Positions 8,853-16,713 of a stretch of 64,000 bases of DNA are shown here, piece by piece; position 1 is the stretch's first letter, and every line of letters begins with the position of its first letter. The DNA comes from JACCZX01 sp963710675. Its GTDB lineage: Bacteria; Pseudomonadota; Gammaproteobacteria; Burkholderiales; Burkholderiaceae_F. The translations under genes and the position numbers were made by a program. The DNA lies in assembly GCA_963710675.1 (NCBI GenBank), contig CAVQBE010000014.1, positions 1 through 64,000 of the forward strand, in the 5' to 3' direction. The notes under the pieces are model-generated. The model worked only from the letters and a program-made list of their open reading frames with translations, was not told the origin of the DNA and did not search any database.

Positions 8853-8930
8853 GTCATGTCCAGACCATACCTCCGGTTCCAAAATCCTCCCACCGCGACA
8901 TCAAGCAATACGTAATTAATCAGTGGCTGC

Positions 8931-9254
8931 AGGCTCTACCAATTGCTGCCCTACCTGCGGCGCCATGGCGTAGCGCCACACGTCGCCATCGGCACCGCGT
9001 CAGCGCTCGGAGTTCCTGTCGCGATGGTCGGCACAGCAGTGCTCGCCATCAGCGGCTGTCTGCAGACCGCGATCCCGTGGAGCGTCGGATTCATCTACCT
9101 CCCCGCACTGGTCGGCCTCACACCCGGCGTCATCGCGGGTGCGCAAGTGGGCGCGCTCGCTGCGCATCGATGCGCGCCCCGTGTGTTGATGGGCTTGTTT
9201 TGCTTATTCCTCGCAACGTTGTCGTTGCGTTCTATCGCAGTTGTGTTCAGTTAG
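8931..9254 (+). pseudogene. TauE/SafE-family membrane transporter, C-terminal fragment
   Basis: About 104 residues remain of a family whose proteins are about 250-270 residues long. TauE/SafE proteins are inner-membrane permeases proposed to export sulfite or other organosulfur anions. The fragment reads LLPYLRRHGVAPHVAIGTAS, then LGVPVAMVGTAVLAISG, then VGFIYLPALVGLTPGVIAG and a last hydrophobic helix, which matches the second half of the family. The N-terminal half is absent, and the sequence to the left belongs to an unrelated locus, so the gene is cut at the junction near 8,930. The TTG at 8,943 is not likely to be a true start. The stop is 8 bases before the next gene's ATG. Confidence 0.7.
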
Positions 9255-9262
9255 GAGTTTCT

Positions 9263-9889
9263 ATGTACGACGATCTTCACCCAGCGAGTTTTCCCGTTAC
9301 CGTGTGGCGGTTCGGTTTGCATGTACCGGTCGTTCACCCGCGCGCTTTCGTTCATCCAACTGCGACGCTAATCGGCGATGTCACGATCGAAGAGGGTTGT
9401 TACATCGCGGCCGGCGCGGTACTACGTGGCGATCAAGGAGAAATCCGGATCGAGCGAAATGCCAACGTGCAGGATAACTGCGTGCTGCATGGCAAGCCGG
9501 GACACGCAACGATCGTCTCTCAGCGTGGCCATGTTGGTCACGGCGCGGTGCTGCACGGCTGCACGATTGGCGTCAATGCGCTGGTCGGGATGAACAGCGT
9601 CGTGCTTGATCGCGCGATCGTGCATGAAGACGCGTGGGTCGGAGCGATGTCACTCGTTGTTGAGGGCTTCGAAGTACCTGCCGGCTGGCTCGTTTGCGGA
9701 TCGCCGGCGCGCCTAGTCAAGGAGTTGAGTGCGAGCCAAATCGCCGGCAAACGTGAATCGACAGATCGCTACGTGATGCTCGGAGTGCGCTGCGGACGCG
9801 AGCTCCGGCCGGTCGAAGCTCGACGGCCGCCTGGTTTTCCGCCGCCTCCCTCTCGCAATCAGTTGCTCGAAGCGACGCCAGTGGATTGA
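9263..9889 (+). CDS. Gamma-carbonic-anhydrase-like hexapeptide-repeat protein (PaaY/CaiE type)
   Basis: The 208-residue product folds as a left-handed beta-helix built of hexapeptide repeats. Visible blocks are HPTATLIGDVTIEEGCYIAA, GAVLRGDQGEIRIERNANVQ, DNCVLHGKPGH, GHVGHGAVLHGCTIGVNALV and GMNSVVLD. The histidines in LHGKPGH and GHVGHG match the metal ligands of gamma carbonic anhydrases; PaaY and CaiE are thioesterase-like or uncharacterised members. The start at 9,263 follows TTAGGAGTTTCT, a strong ribosome-binding site that overlaps the end of the TauE fragment. The C-terminal ~35 residues are proline/arginine-rich and lie over the antisense end of an efflux gene. Confidence 0.85.
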   Translation: MYDDLHPASFPVTVWRFGLHVPVVHPRAFVHPTATLIGDVTIEEGCYIAAGAVLRGDQGEIRIERNANVQDNCVLHGKPGHATIVSQRGHVGHGAVLHGCTIGVNALVGMNSVVLDRAIVHEDAWVGAMSLVVEGFEVPAGWLVCGSPARLVKELSASQIAGKRESTDRYVMLGVRCGRELRPVEARRPPGFPPPPSRNQLLEATPVD

Positions 9890-9979
9890 TCGGTCTGCGC
9901 AAATGTCTCGGGTGACCAGCCGCCGCCGAGCGCCTTGTAGAGATCGACCAAAGCCGTCTGACGGTCGCGGCTCTATCTG
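9859..9979 (-). pseudogene. C-terminal scrap of an RND-type outer-membrane efflux protein
   Basis: Reading leftwards, the bases encode RDRQTALVDLYKALGGGW followed by SPETFAQTDQSTGVASSN and a stop at 9,859-9,861. The LVDLYKALGGGW block is the conserved C terminus of NodT/OprM-type outer-membrane factors. Only ~40 codons remain, and the last 31 bases overlap the 3' end of the carbonic-anhydrase-like gene in antisense. The sequence on the other side switches abruptly to a fragment related to the gene at 20,473. This is a rearrangement scar rather than a working gene. Confidence 0.55.
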
Positions 9980-10030
9980 CATAAGGGCTTGGATGCGATG
10001 ACTCCGGAGCACAGCCCGACGGCGAGGACG
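9971..10030 (+). pseudogene. Fragment duplicated from the 97-residue gene at 20,473
   Basis: The bases read in frame as RLYLHKGLDAMTPEHSPTAR, matching residues RLYLHKGLDAMTQEQRIVFD of the small protein at 20,473-20,766. The match covers roughly 45 bases with scattered differences, so the copy is diverged. Neither start nor stop of the parent gene is present. Confidence 0.45.
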
Positions 10031-10374
10031 CCGACGCAGTAGAGGATCGTTCAAGCCGAACCCCAGCGGAATTGGGAAGTTCCGCTTAGGGTCGCTAGCT
10101 GACGCTCGCCTCTGTGATCCGCCTTTTGGAATGCCGCTGGCAACGCATGACAACTTTGCCGTTCTCGATATTCGCAACAAGCGCCATATGCTTACTCTAT
10201 GGCCGCATCGATCATGCGGTCCAGCGCACTCTCGAAAGCAAGCAAAAGTACGTTTGATTTTCGAGAGAGCAAAGGCGAACTGAAGGAGATCACAATTGGC
10301 CATTAACGGCAAAGACATACTTTTAACTCAGAGCGCTTTGACAGTCGTCCATATCGGTCCACAAACAACGAGGC
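10031..10374. other. Intergenic stretch without a recognisable gene
   Basis: No frame with a domain, start signal or balanced composition was seen. The end of the stretch presumably carries the promoter of the reductase/acyltransferase pair that starts at 10,375. I cannot place promoter boxes. Confidence 0.4.
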
Positions 10375-11135
10375 ATGGACTCTTGGACCTCCGTTCCTGA
10401 ATTGTTTCGCTCCGGAGCGGCTCCACTACCAGCGCCGTGGGAAGCAGTGTTCGGGCCGCTGCGCGCGAAAGGCCGACGACATCGTGGTCGTCGGCCAGCT
10501 CGGCCAGTCGCTCGATGGCCGCGTCGCCGCCCCGACTGGACATTCGCACTACATCAACGGACCGGCTGGGCTGGCGCATTTGCACCGGCTGCGCGCCTTG
10601 GTCGATGCAGTGGTCATCGGGATCGGGACGGCGCTCGCGGACGATCCGCAGCTGACCGTACGGCGCGTTTCAGGCCCGCATCCTGTTCGCGTGGTGATTG
10701 ACCCCTCCGGACGCCTGCCTGCGAGCGCCCGGCTCCTCGCCAACGACGGGGTGCGACGTATCGTGCTGAGCGCCAGCGGCGTGCGGCCGCCGCTGCCGCA
10801 GGGCATCGAGATCGTGGGATTGCCGAAGTCCGGCGGCCAGATCGCTCCGTCGGCAATCGTTGCGGCGCTGGCCGAGCGCGGCCTGCGCCGCATTCTCATC
10901 GAAGGCGGCGCGGATACCGTTTCGCGGTTCCTGGCTGCCGGCTGCCTCGACCGGCTGCATTTGATCGTGTCTCCGATCGTGCTCGGCTCCGGGCGCGTAG
11001 GTCTCGCGCTGCCACCGATCGAACGTGCCGATCAGGCGCTGCGTACCTCACATGCATGTGCACAGACTGGACGATGAGGTGCTGCTCGACTGCGATCTGT
11101 CGGCTCACCGCGTGCCGGCTCTAACGAAGGTGTAG
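10375..11135 (+). CDS. RibD C-terminal-type (dihydrofolate/pyrimidine reductase-like) protein, two frameshifts
   Basis: The frame from 10,375 reads MDSWTSVPELFRSGAAPLPA and passes into the frame of 10,484 near 10,470. There it gives VVVGQLGQSLDGRVAAPTGH, then LHRLRALVDAVVIGIGTALA, DDPQLTVRR and ILIEGGADTVSRFL, the RibD C-terminal reductase fold. GIGTALADDPQL is the NADPH-site signature and LIEGGA the conserved strand-turn. No deaminase domain is attached. A second shift near 11,050 restores the tail HRLDDEVLLDCDLSAHRVPA up to the TAG at 11,133. These enzymes reduce pteridine- or pyrimidine-like substrates with NADPH. It is two bases from the acyltransferase gene and opposite a PTPS-like gene, suggesting pterin chemistry. 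Confidence 0.8.
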
Positions 11136-11137
11136 CG

Positions 11138-12044
11138 ATGCGGACGGAGCGGGAGCAGATCGAAGCGCTCACGCGGGTGTGCGTTGATGATCTCTTGTCC
11201 GGCTTTGGCTTGGGTGGGCTGCGCCGCGGCCGGCGCTTCCTGGAGTTGCTCTCCCGAATTCCGGCGCAGCGCGTCGCGCGTGAAATCGCGAACTACGACC
11301 GGATCGTGGGCGAGTCGGGGCTCAGTGCCGGGGGCGCCTGGGCGTTGGAGCGGATGGTCGGGCGAGTTGAGATCGAGGGCCGAGAGCGCGTGCCGACAGA
11401 GGGTTCGTTGCTGCTGGTCTCCAATCACCCGGGGCTGGCTGACGCCGTCGCACTTATTCAGCGCCATCCCGAGGCCGGACCTTCGCGTGGTCGCAGCTCA
11501 GTGGCCACTTCTGGACGCGCTCCCGAACACCTCGCGGTATTTGATAACGCTAGCGAAGGCGTCCTCGAACCGGTTCGCGGTCTTGAAAGCGGCGGGCCGA
11601 CATCTCAAGCGTGGTGGTGCGCTTCTGAACTTTCCGGCTGGACGCATGGAGCCGGATCCTGCAGTGCTGCCGGGCGCGGTCGAGGCGCTCGAGCGCTGGT
11701 CGACGAGCGTGGACCTGTTCGCACGGCTGGCCCCGAACCTCACCGTCGTTCCCGTTGCGGTCAGCGGCGTGTTTTCCCCCATCGCTCTGCGCAACCCGCT
11801 CACCTCTCTGCGTCGTCGAGAGGAGGACCGCTGGTGGCTTGCCTCCAACCTTCAGATGCTCGTGCCCGCGCTGCGCAACGTCACCGTGCGGGTCACCTTC
11901 GGTGTCCCGATCCGCGCGGCTGATGCCGGCGATGCTGTCAGCCAGCGGGTTGTGGCCGAGATGCGGCGCCTGATCGCAGGCTGCAACGCGCGGTCGTCCT
12001 CGGCTCAGCGCATTCCGGTGGGGCACGCAAGCAGATCGACGTGA
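11138..12044 (+). CDS. PlsC-type 1-acyl-glycerol-phosphate acyltransferase-like protein, one frameshift
   Basis: The first frame (from ATG 11,138) ends in LLLVSNHPGLADAVAL, which contains the HxxxxD acyltransferase motif (HPGLAD). Near 11,455 the reading moves to the frame of 11,184 and continues FSAIPRPDLRVVAAQWPLLD, then ALLNFPAGRMEPDPAVLPGA (equivalent to the substrate-binding FPEG block) and LTVVPVAVSGVFSPIA. The protein would be ~300 residues, soluble or peripheral. PlsC-type enzymes move an acyl group from acyl-CoA or acyl-ACP to a hydroxyl acceptor. Its immediate link to the RibD-like gene and the convergent glycosyltransferase hints at acylation of a special acceptor, which is inference. 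The last 40 bases overlap the 3' end of the methyltransferase. Confidence 0.75.
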
Positions 12045-12812
12045 CCGACGCGAAGCGACGAACGTCCGGCGGCGATCAGACCGCGCCGTCGCTCGAGCCA
12101 GTCGACGATCTCGACGCTGCGGCAGATCGCCGATCTCGCGCGCTGCAGCGGCCCACCCTGAGAGGACCTCTGTCTGGATCTCGCGATCCGTCGGTCCGAA
12201 TTCCCAATCGGACAAACCGTGCAAGACCGTATAGCCGACGCGCTCGAAGGCCTCGATCGCTGTCTGCGCGGCCGATGGCCCCAGCGCGGGACCGAATCCC
12301 TTGTCGGTGCGCTGATGGCGGTTCACCGCGTCAACGATGCGCCGATCGGTCGGGTCTGCAGGCTTGAGCTCCGCGCGGCCGTCATAGCTCAGCGCTGCAT
12401 AAACAGGCCAACGGCGCGCGGCAGCTTCGAGCGCGAGCCGGTTCAACCAGTCGTTTGAAACGAGATCGAGCAGCGCTGAGGTCGTGATCAGGTCGGCCGC
12501 GCTGTCGAACGCCGCTTCCAGATCGCGATTGAGATCGATCGACACTGTAGTTACGTTGATGCTGGGCGAGGAGGAAGGCGGAACGCGCGCAAGCAGATTG
12601 ACATCGTGATCGACGAGCCGCCAGGTCTGGCGCGCGCTGATGCGCGGGCTCAGCGCGCGGAATGTAGAGCCCGTTCCGCAGGCCAAGTCGACGATGGCGA
12701 CGGAAGGCCGCCCCGCGAGCAAATTGAACACCGCATCCAACACCGCAGCATTGCGGGCGCGCAGATCGTAAGGCTCGCGCAGCTCGAGCCATTCCGCGCT
12801 GAAACCGCTCAT
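12005..12812 (-). CDS. Class I SAM-dependent methyltransferase, one frameshift near its C terminus
   Basis: The product starts MSGFSAEWLELREPYDLRAR and carries motif I VDLACGTGSTFRAL, then WRLVDHDVNLL (acidic ribose-binding position) and DLITTSALLDLVSNDWL. Near 12,120 one extra base shifts the reading; correcting it gives VEIVDWLERRRGLIAAGRSS and a stop at 12,005-12,007. Size is normal for the family (~268 residues). The ATG overlaps the glycosyltransferase stop (ATGA), so the two are translationally coupled. Last gene of the dehydrogenase-PTPS-glycosyltransferase operon; it probably methylates that pathway's product. Confidence 0.8.
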
Positions 12813-13860
12813 GCGAGCCGCTCGAGCGCGCTCGCGAAGATCCGCGCCGTGCTCTCCCACGTCGGCAAGTCGGCTGCCGCGGCCAGTGCACCGCGCGCAA
12901 GCCGCCGCCGCTCTTCCTCGTTTTCGATCACCATCCGCAGCGCGCGCGTCAGCGCCTCCACGTTCCCGGGCTCGACCAGCACGCCTGCAGTCGCGGGCAC
13001 CGTGTCCGCGGTCGCGCCGCCGGTCGTGCCTATGATCGGCAGACCGTGCGCCATCGCCTCGGCGTAGGCCATGCCATAGCCCTCGAAGTGCGATGCCAGC
13101 ACGAAAACATCGGCCGCGGAATACAGCGCGGCCAGCTGCGGCGGCGAGACTGCTCCGAGAAGATCGACACGAGCGGCGAGTCGGTGCCGTGCGATGTCTG
13201 CTTGAAGCTTGGCCGCCGTCGGCGGCGAGCGTGTGAGATCGCCCGCGATCGTCAGCCGCCACGGCAATGTCGGCGATCGACGCGAGCGCAGCGATCAAAA
13301 CGTCGAAGCCCTTGCGCGGCACGACGGCCCCGACCGACAAAAGCCGGAGAGTGCCGTCGACGCTTCCTTTGGCGGGTGCTGCGCGATCGGTGCCTGGCGG
13401 CGCGACGGTGATGCGCTCCGGGGGAACGCCGTAGTCCGCGTTCAGTCGTTTCGCGGTGGCCCGACTGGTGACGATGACCGAGCGCGCAGCGGCCAGCGCC
13501 TTGCGCTCGCTTTCGAACAACTTGTGGGCGTCGGCGGAGGACAGTCCCGCTTCAAGCGCGAGAGGATGGTGCACCAGCGCGACCAGCGGTGCGCGCCGGG
13601 CGATCTTCTCCGCTGCCTCCGGCAGCGCGCCGAGCGCCAGCCCGTCGACGACGATCGGGATTCCCTCCGGCAAGTGCCTCGAGCCGCGCCAACGCAACCG
13701 CGCGCTGCTCGGCGCTGGGCTGCGGAAATCCATCGCCCACCGAGACGACATCGATCTGCCAGCCGAGCACCTGCAATTCCGCGATGATGCGTCGGTCGTA
13801 ACCGTAACCACCGGTCGGAGTCGCAAGATCGCCCGGCACCGCAAACGCGATGCGTTTCAC
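12809..13860 (-). CDS. Glycosyltransferase family 4 protein, two frameshifts
   Basis: The N terminus (GTG at 13,860, overlapping the upstream stop) reads MKRIAFAVPGDLATPTGGYG and YDRRIIAELQVLGWQIDVVS. After a shift near 13,668 it continues IPIVVDGLALGALPEAAEKI, VALVHHPLALEAG, VIVTSRATAKRL and VAPPGTDRA, LLSVGAVVPRKGFDVLIAAL. After a second shift near 13,272 it gives PWRLTIAGDLTRSPPTAAKL and the EX7E block in EGYGMAYAEAMAHGLPIIGT. This is a standard two-domain GT-B retaining transferase of ~350 residues using an activated sugar. It lies between the PTPS-like and methyltransferase genes, so its acceptor could be the pterin-like product. Confidence 0.8.
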
Positions 13861-14258
13861 CAAAGAGGCGCTTCGTAAGAGGCGCGCGCCACATGCGACT
13901 CCGCGATCTTCACGCGAATGGCGCCAAGCTCACGGCCATCGCGGCCGAGCTCACCCGCGCGTGCCGCGGAAGCGAGCTTGTCGAACACGTACTTCGCCAG
14001 GAATTCCGTGGTGGTGTTCTTGCCCTTGAACTCCGGCAGCTCGTCGAGATTGCGGTAGTTCAGCGGCTGCAGCACCGACTTCAGCACTTCGTGAGCGCGC
14101 CCGATGTCGACCACGATGCCGTTCTCGTCAAGCGTTTGCGCGATGAACGCCACGTCGATGACGAAGGTCGCGCCATGCAGCGCCTGCGCCGGCCCGAACA
14201 CGGCACCGCGGAATGAATGGGCGATCATCACATGGTCGCGGACTTCGACGGCAAACAC
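13857..14258 (-). CDS. 6-pyruvoyl/6-carboxy-tetrahydropterin synthase-like protein with altered active site
   Basis: The 133-residue product matches the PTPS/QueD tunnel fold: VEVRDHVMIAHSFRG at the start, then ALHGATFVIDVAF, IVVDIGRAHEVLKSVLQPLN and GKNTTTEFLAKYVFDKL, the pterin-binding TxE block. PTPS and QueD use three histidine zinc ligands and a catalytic Cys. Here His14 and His28 are visible, but the HGH motif reads HGA (Ala30), the Cys before it is missing (FGPAQALHG), and the DHxxLN block reads PLNYRNL. The reaction may therefore differ. The start is a GTG 14 bases after the dehydrogenase stop; the end overlaps the glycosyltransferase start. Confidence 0.8.
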   Translation of the reverse strand: MFAVEVRDHVMIAHSFRGAVFGPAQALHGATFVIDVAFIAQTLDENGIVVDIGRAHEVLKSVLQPLNYRNLDELPEFKGKNTTTEFLAKYVFDKLASAARAGELGRDGRELGAIRVKIAESHVARASYEAPLW

Positions 14259-14271
14259 GAAGACCTCTGTC

Positions 14272-15255
14272 TCAGGGATAGGAAATGAGCTGGCAGAGTA
14301 CGCCGCTCTTCGGGTCCAGGATTTCGGAGAGCCGCTCAGGGAGTTCGTGGAACGGTACTGCGGGCATCAGCAAGGCGTCGAGCCGCGCGTCGGCCAGAAG
14401 CTCGATCGCCTGCTGCAGCCGTTGCCGATGCGATGTGGTTGCGCGGCGCGATGGCGCCACCTTGCCCACCTGGCTCGACACGATCTTGAGGCGGCGGCTG
14501 TGAAAGGCGCCGCCCAGCGGCACCGGCACGCTGCCTGCGCCGTACCAGCTCATTTCCAGGATCGTCGCTTCGTCGCCCGCGATGTCGAGCGCAGTGGCAA
14601 GCCCCCGCGGATCGGCGCTGGTGTGCACAACCAGTTCGCAATCGACCGGCGCATCGTCCGGTGTGGCGAAATTCAAGCCGAGCGCGCGCGCGAGCTCTGC
14701 ACGCGCCGGATTGATGTCGATCAGCGTCACCTCCGCGCCCCGCTCCCGCGCGCACAGGAATCCGACCAGCGCACCGACCACACCTGCGCCGACCACCGCG
14801 ATCGGCCCGGACGGAAGCGGGTCTGCATCCCAGGTCGCGTTCAGCGCAGTCTCCATGTTCGCGGCCAACACCGCGCGCGAAATCGGAACGTCCGTTGGCA
14901 CCGGCAGAGCGGCGTCGACCGGCACGTCGAACAGGGTCTGGTGGGGATGGAGGGCGAACACATCACGTCCGACCAGGCCGTCCGGCCCGGCCTCCACGCG
15001 ACCGACCGTCGAGTAACCATACTTCACCGGGAACGGGAAGCTTCCGCCCATGTGGGGCGACCGCATCCGCTGGTATTCGCTCGATGGCACCTTTCCCGCA
15101 GCAATCAGCGCCTCGGTGCCGCGGCTGATGCCGCCATAGCGGGCGCGCACCCGGACCATGCCTTCCGCGAGCGGATTAACCCGTTCCTGCCGGATTTCAG
15201 CCCGTCCGGGGCCGACATACCAAAGCGCTTCTGCCGTCAACTCACCGCGCGACAC
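14272..15255 (-). CDS. MDR-superfamily (zinc-type alcohol dehydrogenase-like) oxidoreductase lacking the catalytic Cys
   Basis: The 327-residue product begins MSRGELTAEALWYVGPGRAE, an MDR GroES-like N-terminal domain. The Rossmann motif is GPIAVVGAGVVGALVGFL followed by an acidic strand end (VTLIDINPARAELARALGL), favouring NAD(H). The catalytic zinc ligand Cys of alcohol dehydrogenases is Ser44 here (GGISRGTE), so a zinc-independent mechanism or a BchC-like reaction is likely. It is the first gene of the minus-strand operon with PTPS, glycosyltransferase and methyltransferase, so its substrate is probably the side chain of a pterin-like compound; this is inference. Confidence 0.8.
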   Translation of the reverse strand: MSRGELTAEALWYVGPGRAEIRQERVNPLAEGMVRVRARYGGISRGTEALIAAGKVPSSEYQRMRSPHMGGSFPFPVKYGYSTVGRVEAGPDGLVGRDVFALHPHQTLFDVPVDAALPVPTDVPISRAVLAANMETALNATWDADPLPSGPIAVVGAGVVGALVGFLCARERGAEVTLIDINPARAELARALGLNFATPDDAPVDCELVVHTSADPRGLATALDIAGDEATILEMSWYGAGSVPVPLGGAFHSRRLKIVSSQVGKVAPSRRATTSHRQRLQQAIELLADARLDALLMPAVPFHELPERLSEILDPKSGVLCQLISYP

Positions 15256-15588
15256 GCACTCTCCCTGGACTTCCCAACCGCTACACCGTTATATCGTGCT
15301 CCCGGGCGGCGGCCGAAATGGGATGAGTGTCAAACGAAGCGGCGGAGTATTGAGGGTTCGGCTGCACGGGTCAATCGACGAATTCGAAGATCATGCGTGG
15401 CGACTTGGCTCACCGCGTTGATCACGTCTCAAAACTGGGGATTGAACTTACTAAATGGCGCCGGGAGAATGAGTGCCGACAGACATCGGGGACTTCCGGC
15501 GATTCTTCGAGTAACCCCACGCACTGGCTGCAGCAAGTCTGACGCGTCTCGTGCAGGTGCACTGCCCTGACCCGCCATAGGAGGCGAC
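15256..15588. promoter_or_regulatory. Divergent intergenic region between the pterin-like operon and the OmpA gene
   Basis: The stretch separates the minus-strand dehydrogenase from the plus-strand OmpA-like gene, so it should hold both promoters. I see no clear boxes. A 32-codon frame at 15,324 lacks a ribosome-binding site. The strong site AGGAGG at 15,579-15,584 belongs to the OmpA-like gene. Confidence 0.35.
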
Positions 15589-16665
15589 ATGGCCGCGCTC
15601 ATTCTTCTAATTTTCACCGTTTTGTTTCCCCTCAGCACTTCCGCGCAGCAGCCAAAGGCAACCATCCCGACGGCCGACAAGAAAGGCAGCAAGGACAGTC
15701 CGCTGCTGAAACGCTACGAAGGCTCTTACATCGTCAGCCACGACCAGAAAAGTTTCGCCGAGTTCCAACTGCCACTGTCGAAACTCGAGCGAGTGCCCGG
15801 GAAAAAATCCGGCAACAATAACAATGCCTATGAACCCCAGAACAAGAAGTCACTGGAAGGAAAGTACACGCGACTGGTATACCTGATTCCCGAGAACCGC
15901 TCGCCGCTCGAGGTGGTGCGCAACTATCAGGATGAAATCAAGGGAAAGGGCGGCAAGATACTGTTCGAGTGCAAGGAAAGCGAGTGCGGCGGCAACACGC
16001 GTTACGGAATCCAAACTGGCGGTAACGATGCCACTCTGGGCCAGTATCTCTATTCGGGGGAGAGGCTGACCGAGCCTCGCTGGACCAACGGCTGGTGCGC
16101 GGTGACTGCCAACATCAACAGCCAGCGATATACAGCCGCCGAAATCCCAGATAGCGGCGCCCATGTCTCAGTGCTGGCGTACACCATCGATGAGCCACAA
16201 AAAACGGATGCGTGCAATGCACTCAACGGACGTACGGTAGCCGTTGTCGATCTGGTCGAAGCCAAGGCACGCGAACAGAAAATGGTTACGGTCCAGGCCG
16301 GCGAAATGGCCAAGGCGATTTCCAACGAAGGCCGGATCGCGCTCTACGGCATCTACTTCGATTTCAACAAGGCAGACGTGAAAAGCGAATCCGCGCCCAC
16401 GCTGGATCAAATGACCAAGCTTCTAAAAGACAATCCGTCGCTCAAGCTGCTCGTGGTCGGTCATACCGACAACGTCGGCAACTTCCCTTTCAACATGGAT
16501 CTGTCACAACGTCGCGCCGCAGCCGTAGTAGCTGCGCTCAATGCGCGCGGAGTAACGAAAGAACGGCTCACCTCGGCTGGAGTGTCATTTGCGAGTCCGA
16601 TTGCCACCAACAAGACCGAGGAAGGTCGGGCCAAGAATCGGCGTGTCGAGTTGGTGGAGAACTAG
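15589..16665 (+). CDS. DUF4892-like / OmpA-family outer-membrane protein
   Basis: The 358-residue precursor has a signal peptide (ALILLIFTVLFPLSTSAQQ). A central region of about 200 residues reads like DUF4892 proteins (YIVSHDQKSFAEFQLPLSKL, LVYLIPENRSPLEVVRNYQD). The C-terminal OmpA/MotB peptidoglycan-binding domain is clear: GIYFDFNKADVKSESAPTLD, LLVVGHTDNVG and MDLSQRRAAAVVAALNARGV, ending in AKNRRVEL. The start is set by AGGAGG seven bases upstream. It probably tethers the outer membrane to peptidoglycan. It stands alone; the next gene is on the opposite strand. Confidence 0.9.
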   Translation: MAALILLIFTVLFPLSTSAQQPKATIPTADKKGSKDSPLLKRYEGSYIVSHDQKSFAEFQLPLSKLERVPGKKSGNNNNAYEPQNKKSLEGKYTRLVYLIPENRSPLEVVRNYQDEIKGKGGKILFECKESECGGNTRYGIQTGGNDATLGQYLYSGERLTEPRWTNGWCAVTANINSQRYTAAEIPDSGAHVSVLAYTIDEPQKTDACNALNGRTVAVVDLVEAKAREQKMVTVQAGEMAKAISNEGRIALYGIYFDFNKADVKSESAPTLDQMTKLLKDNPSLKLLVVGHTDNVGNFPFNMDLSQRRAAAVVAALNARGVTKERLTSAGVSFASPIATNKTEEGRAKNRRVELVEN

Positions 16666-16713
16666 TTCGTCGGCCTTCACCCTGCATCATCACGCCGTCT
16701 GGCGAAGCCGACA

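Noticed and set aside
8144..8908. A 254-codon minus-strand frame rich in Val and Ala
   Set aside because: It is the antisense shadow of the RTX repeat gene; its composition follows from repeated GAC and GGC codons on the other strand.
11550..13844. A 764-codon minus-strand open frame
   Set aside because: It is a composite: correct frame only for the middle of the glycosyltransferase and most of the methyltransferase, and shadow elsewhere. I annotated the two genes separately with frameshifts.
15324..15421. 32-codon frame upstream of the OmpA-like gene
   Set aside because: No ribosome-binding site and no recognisable content.
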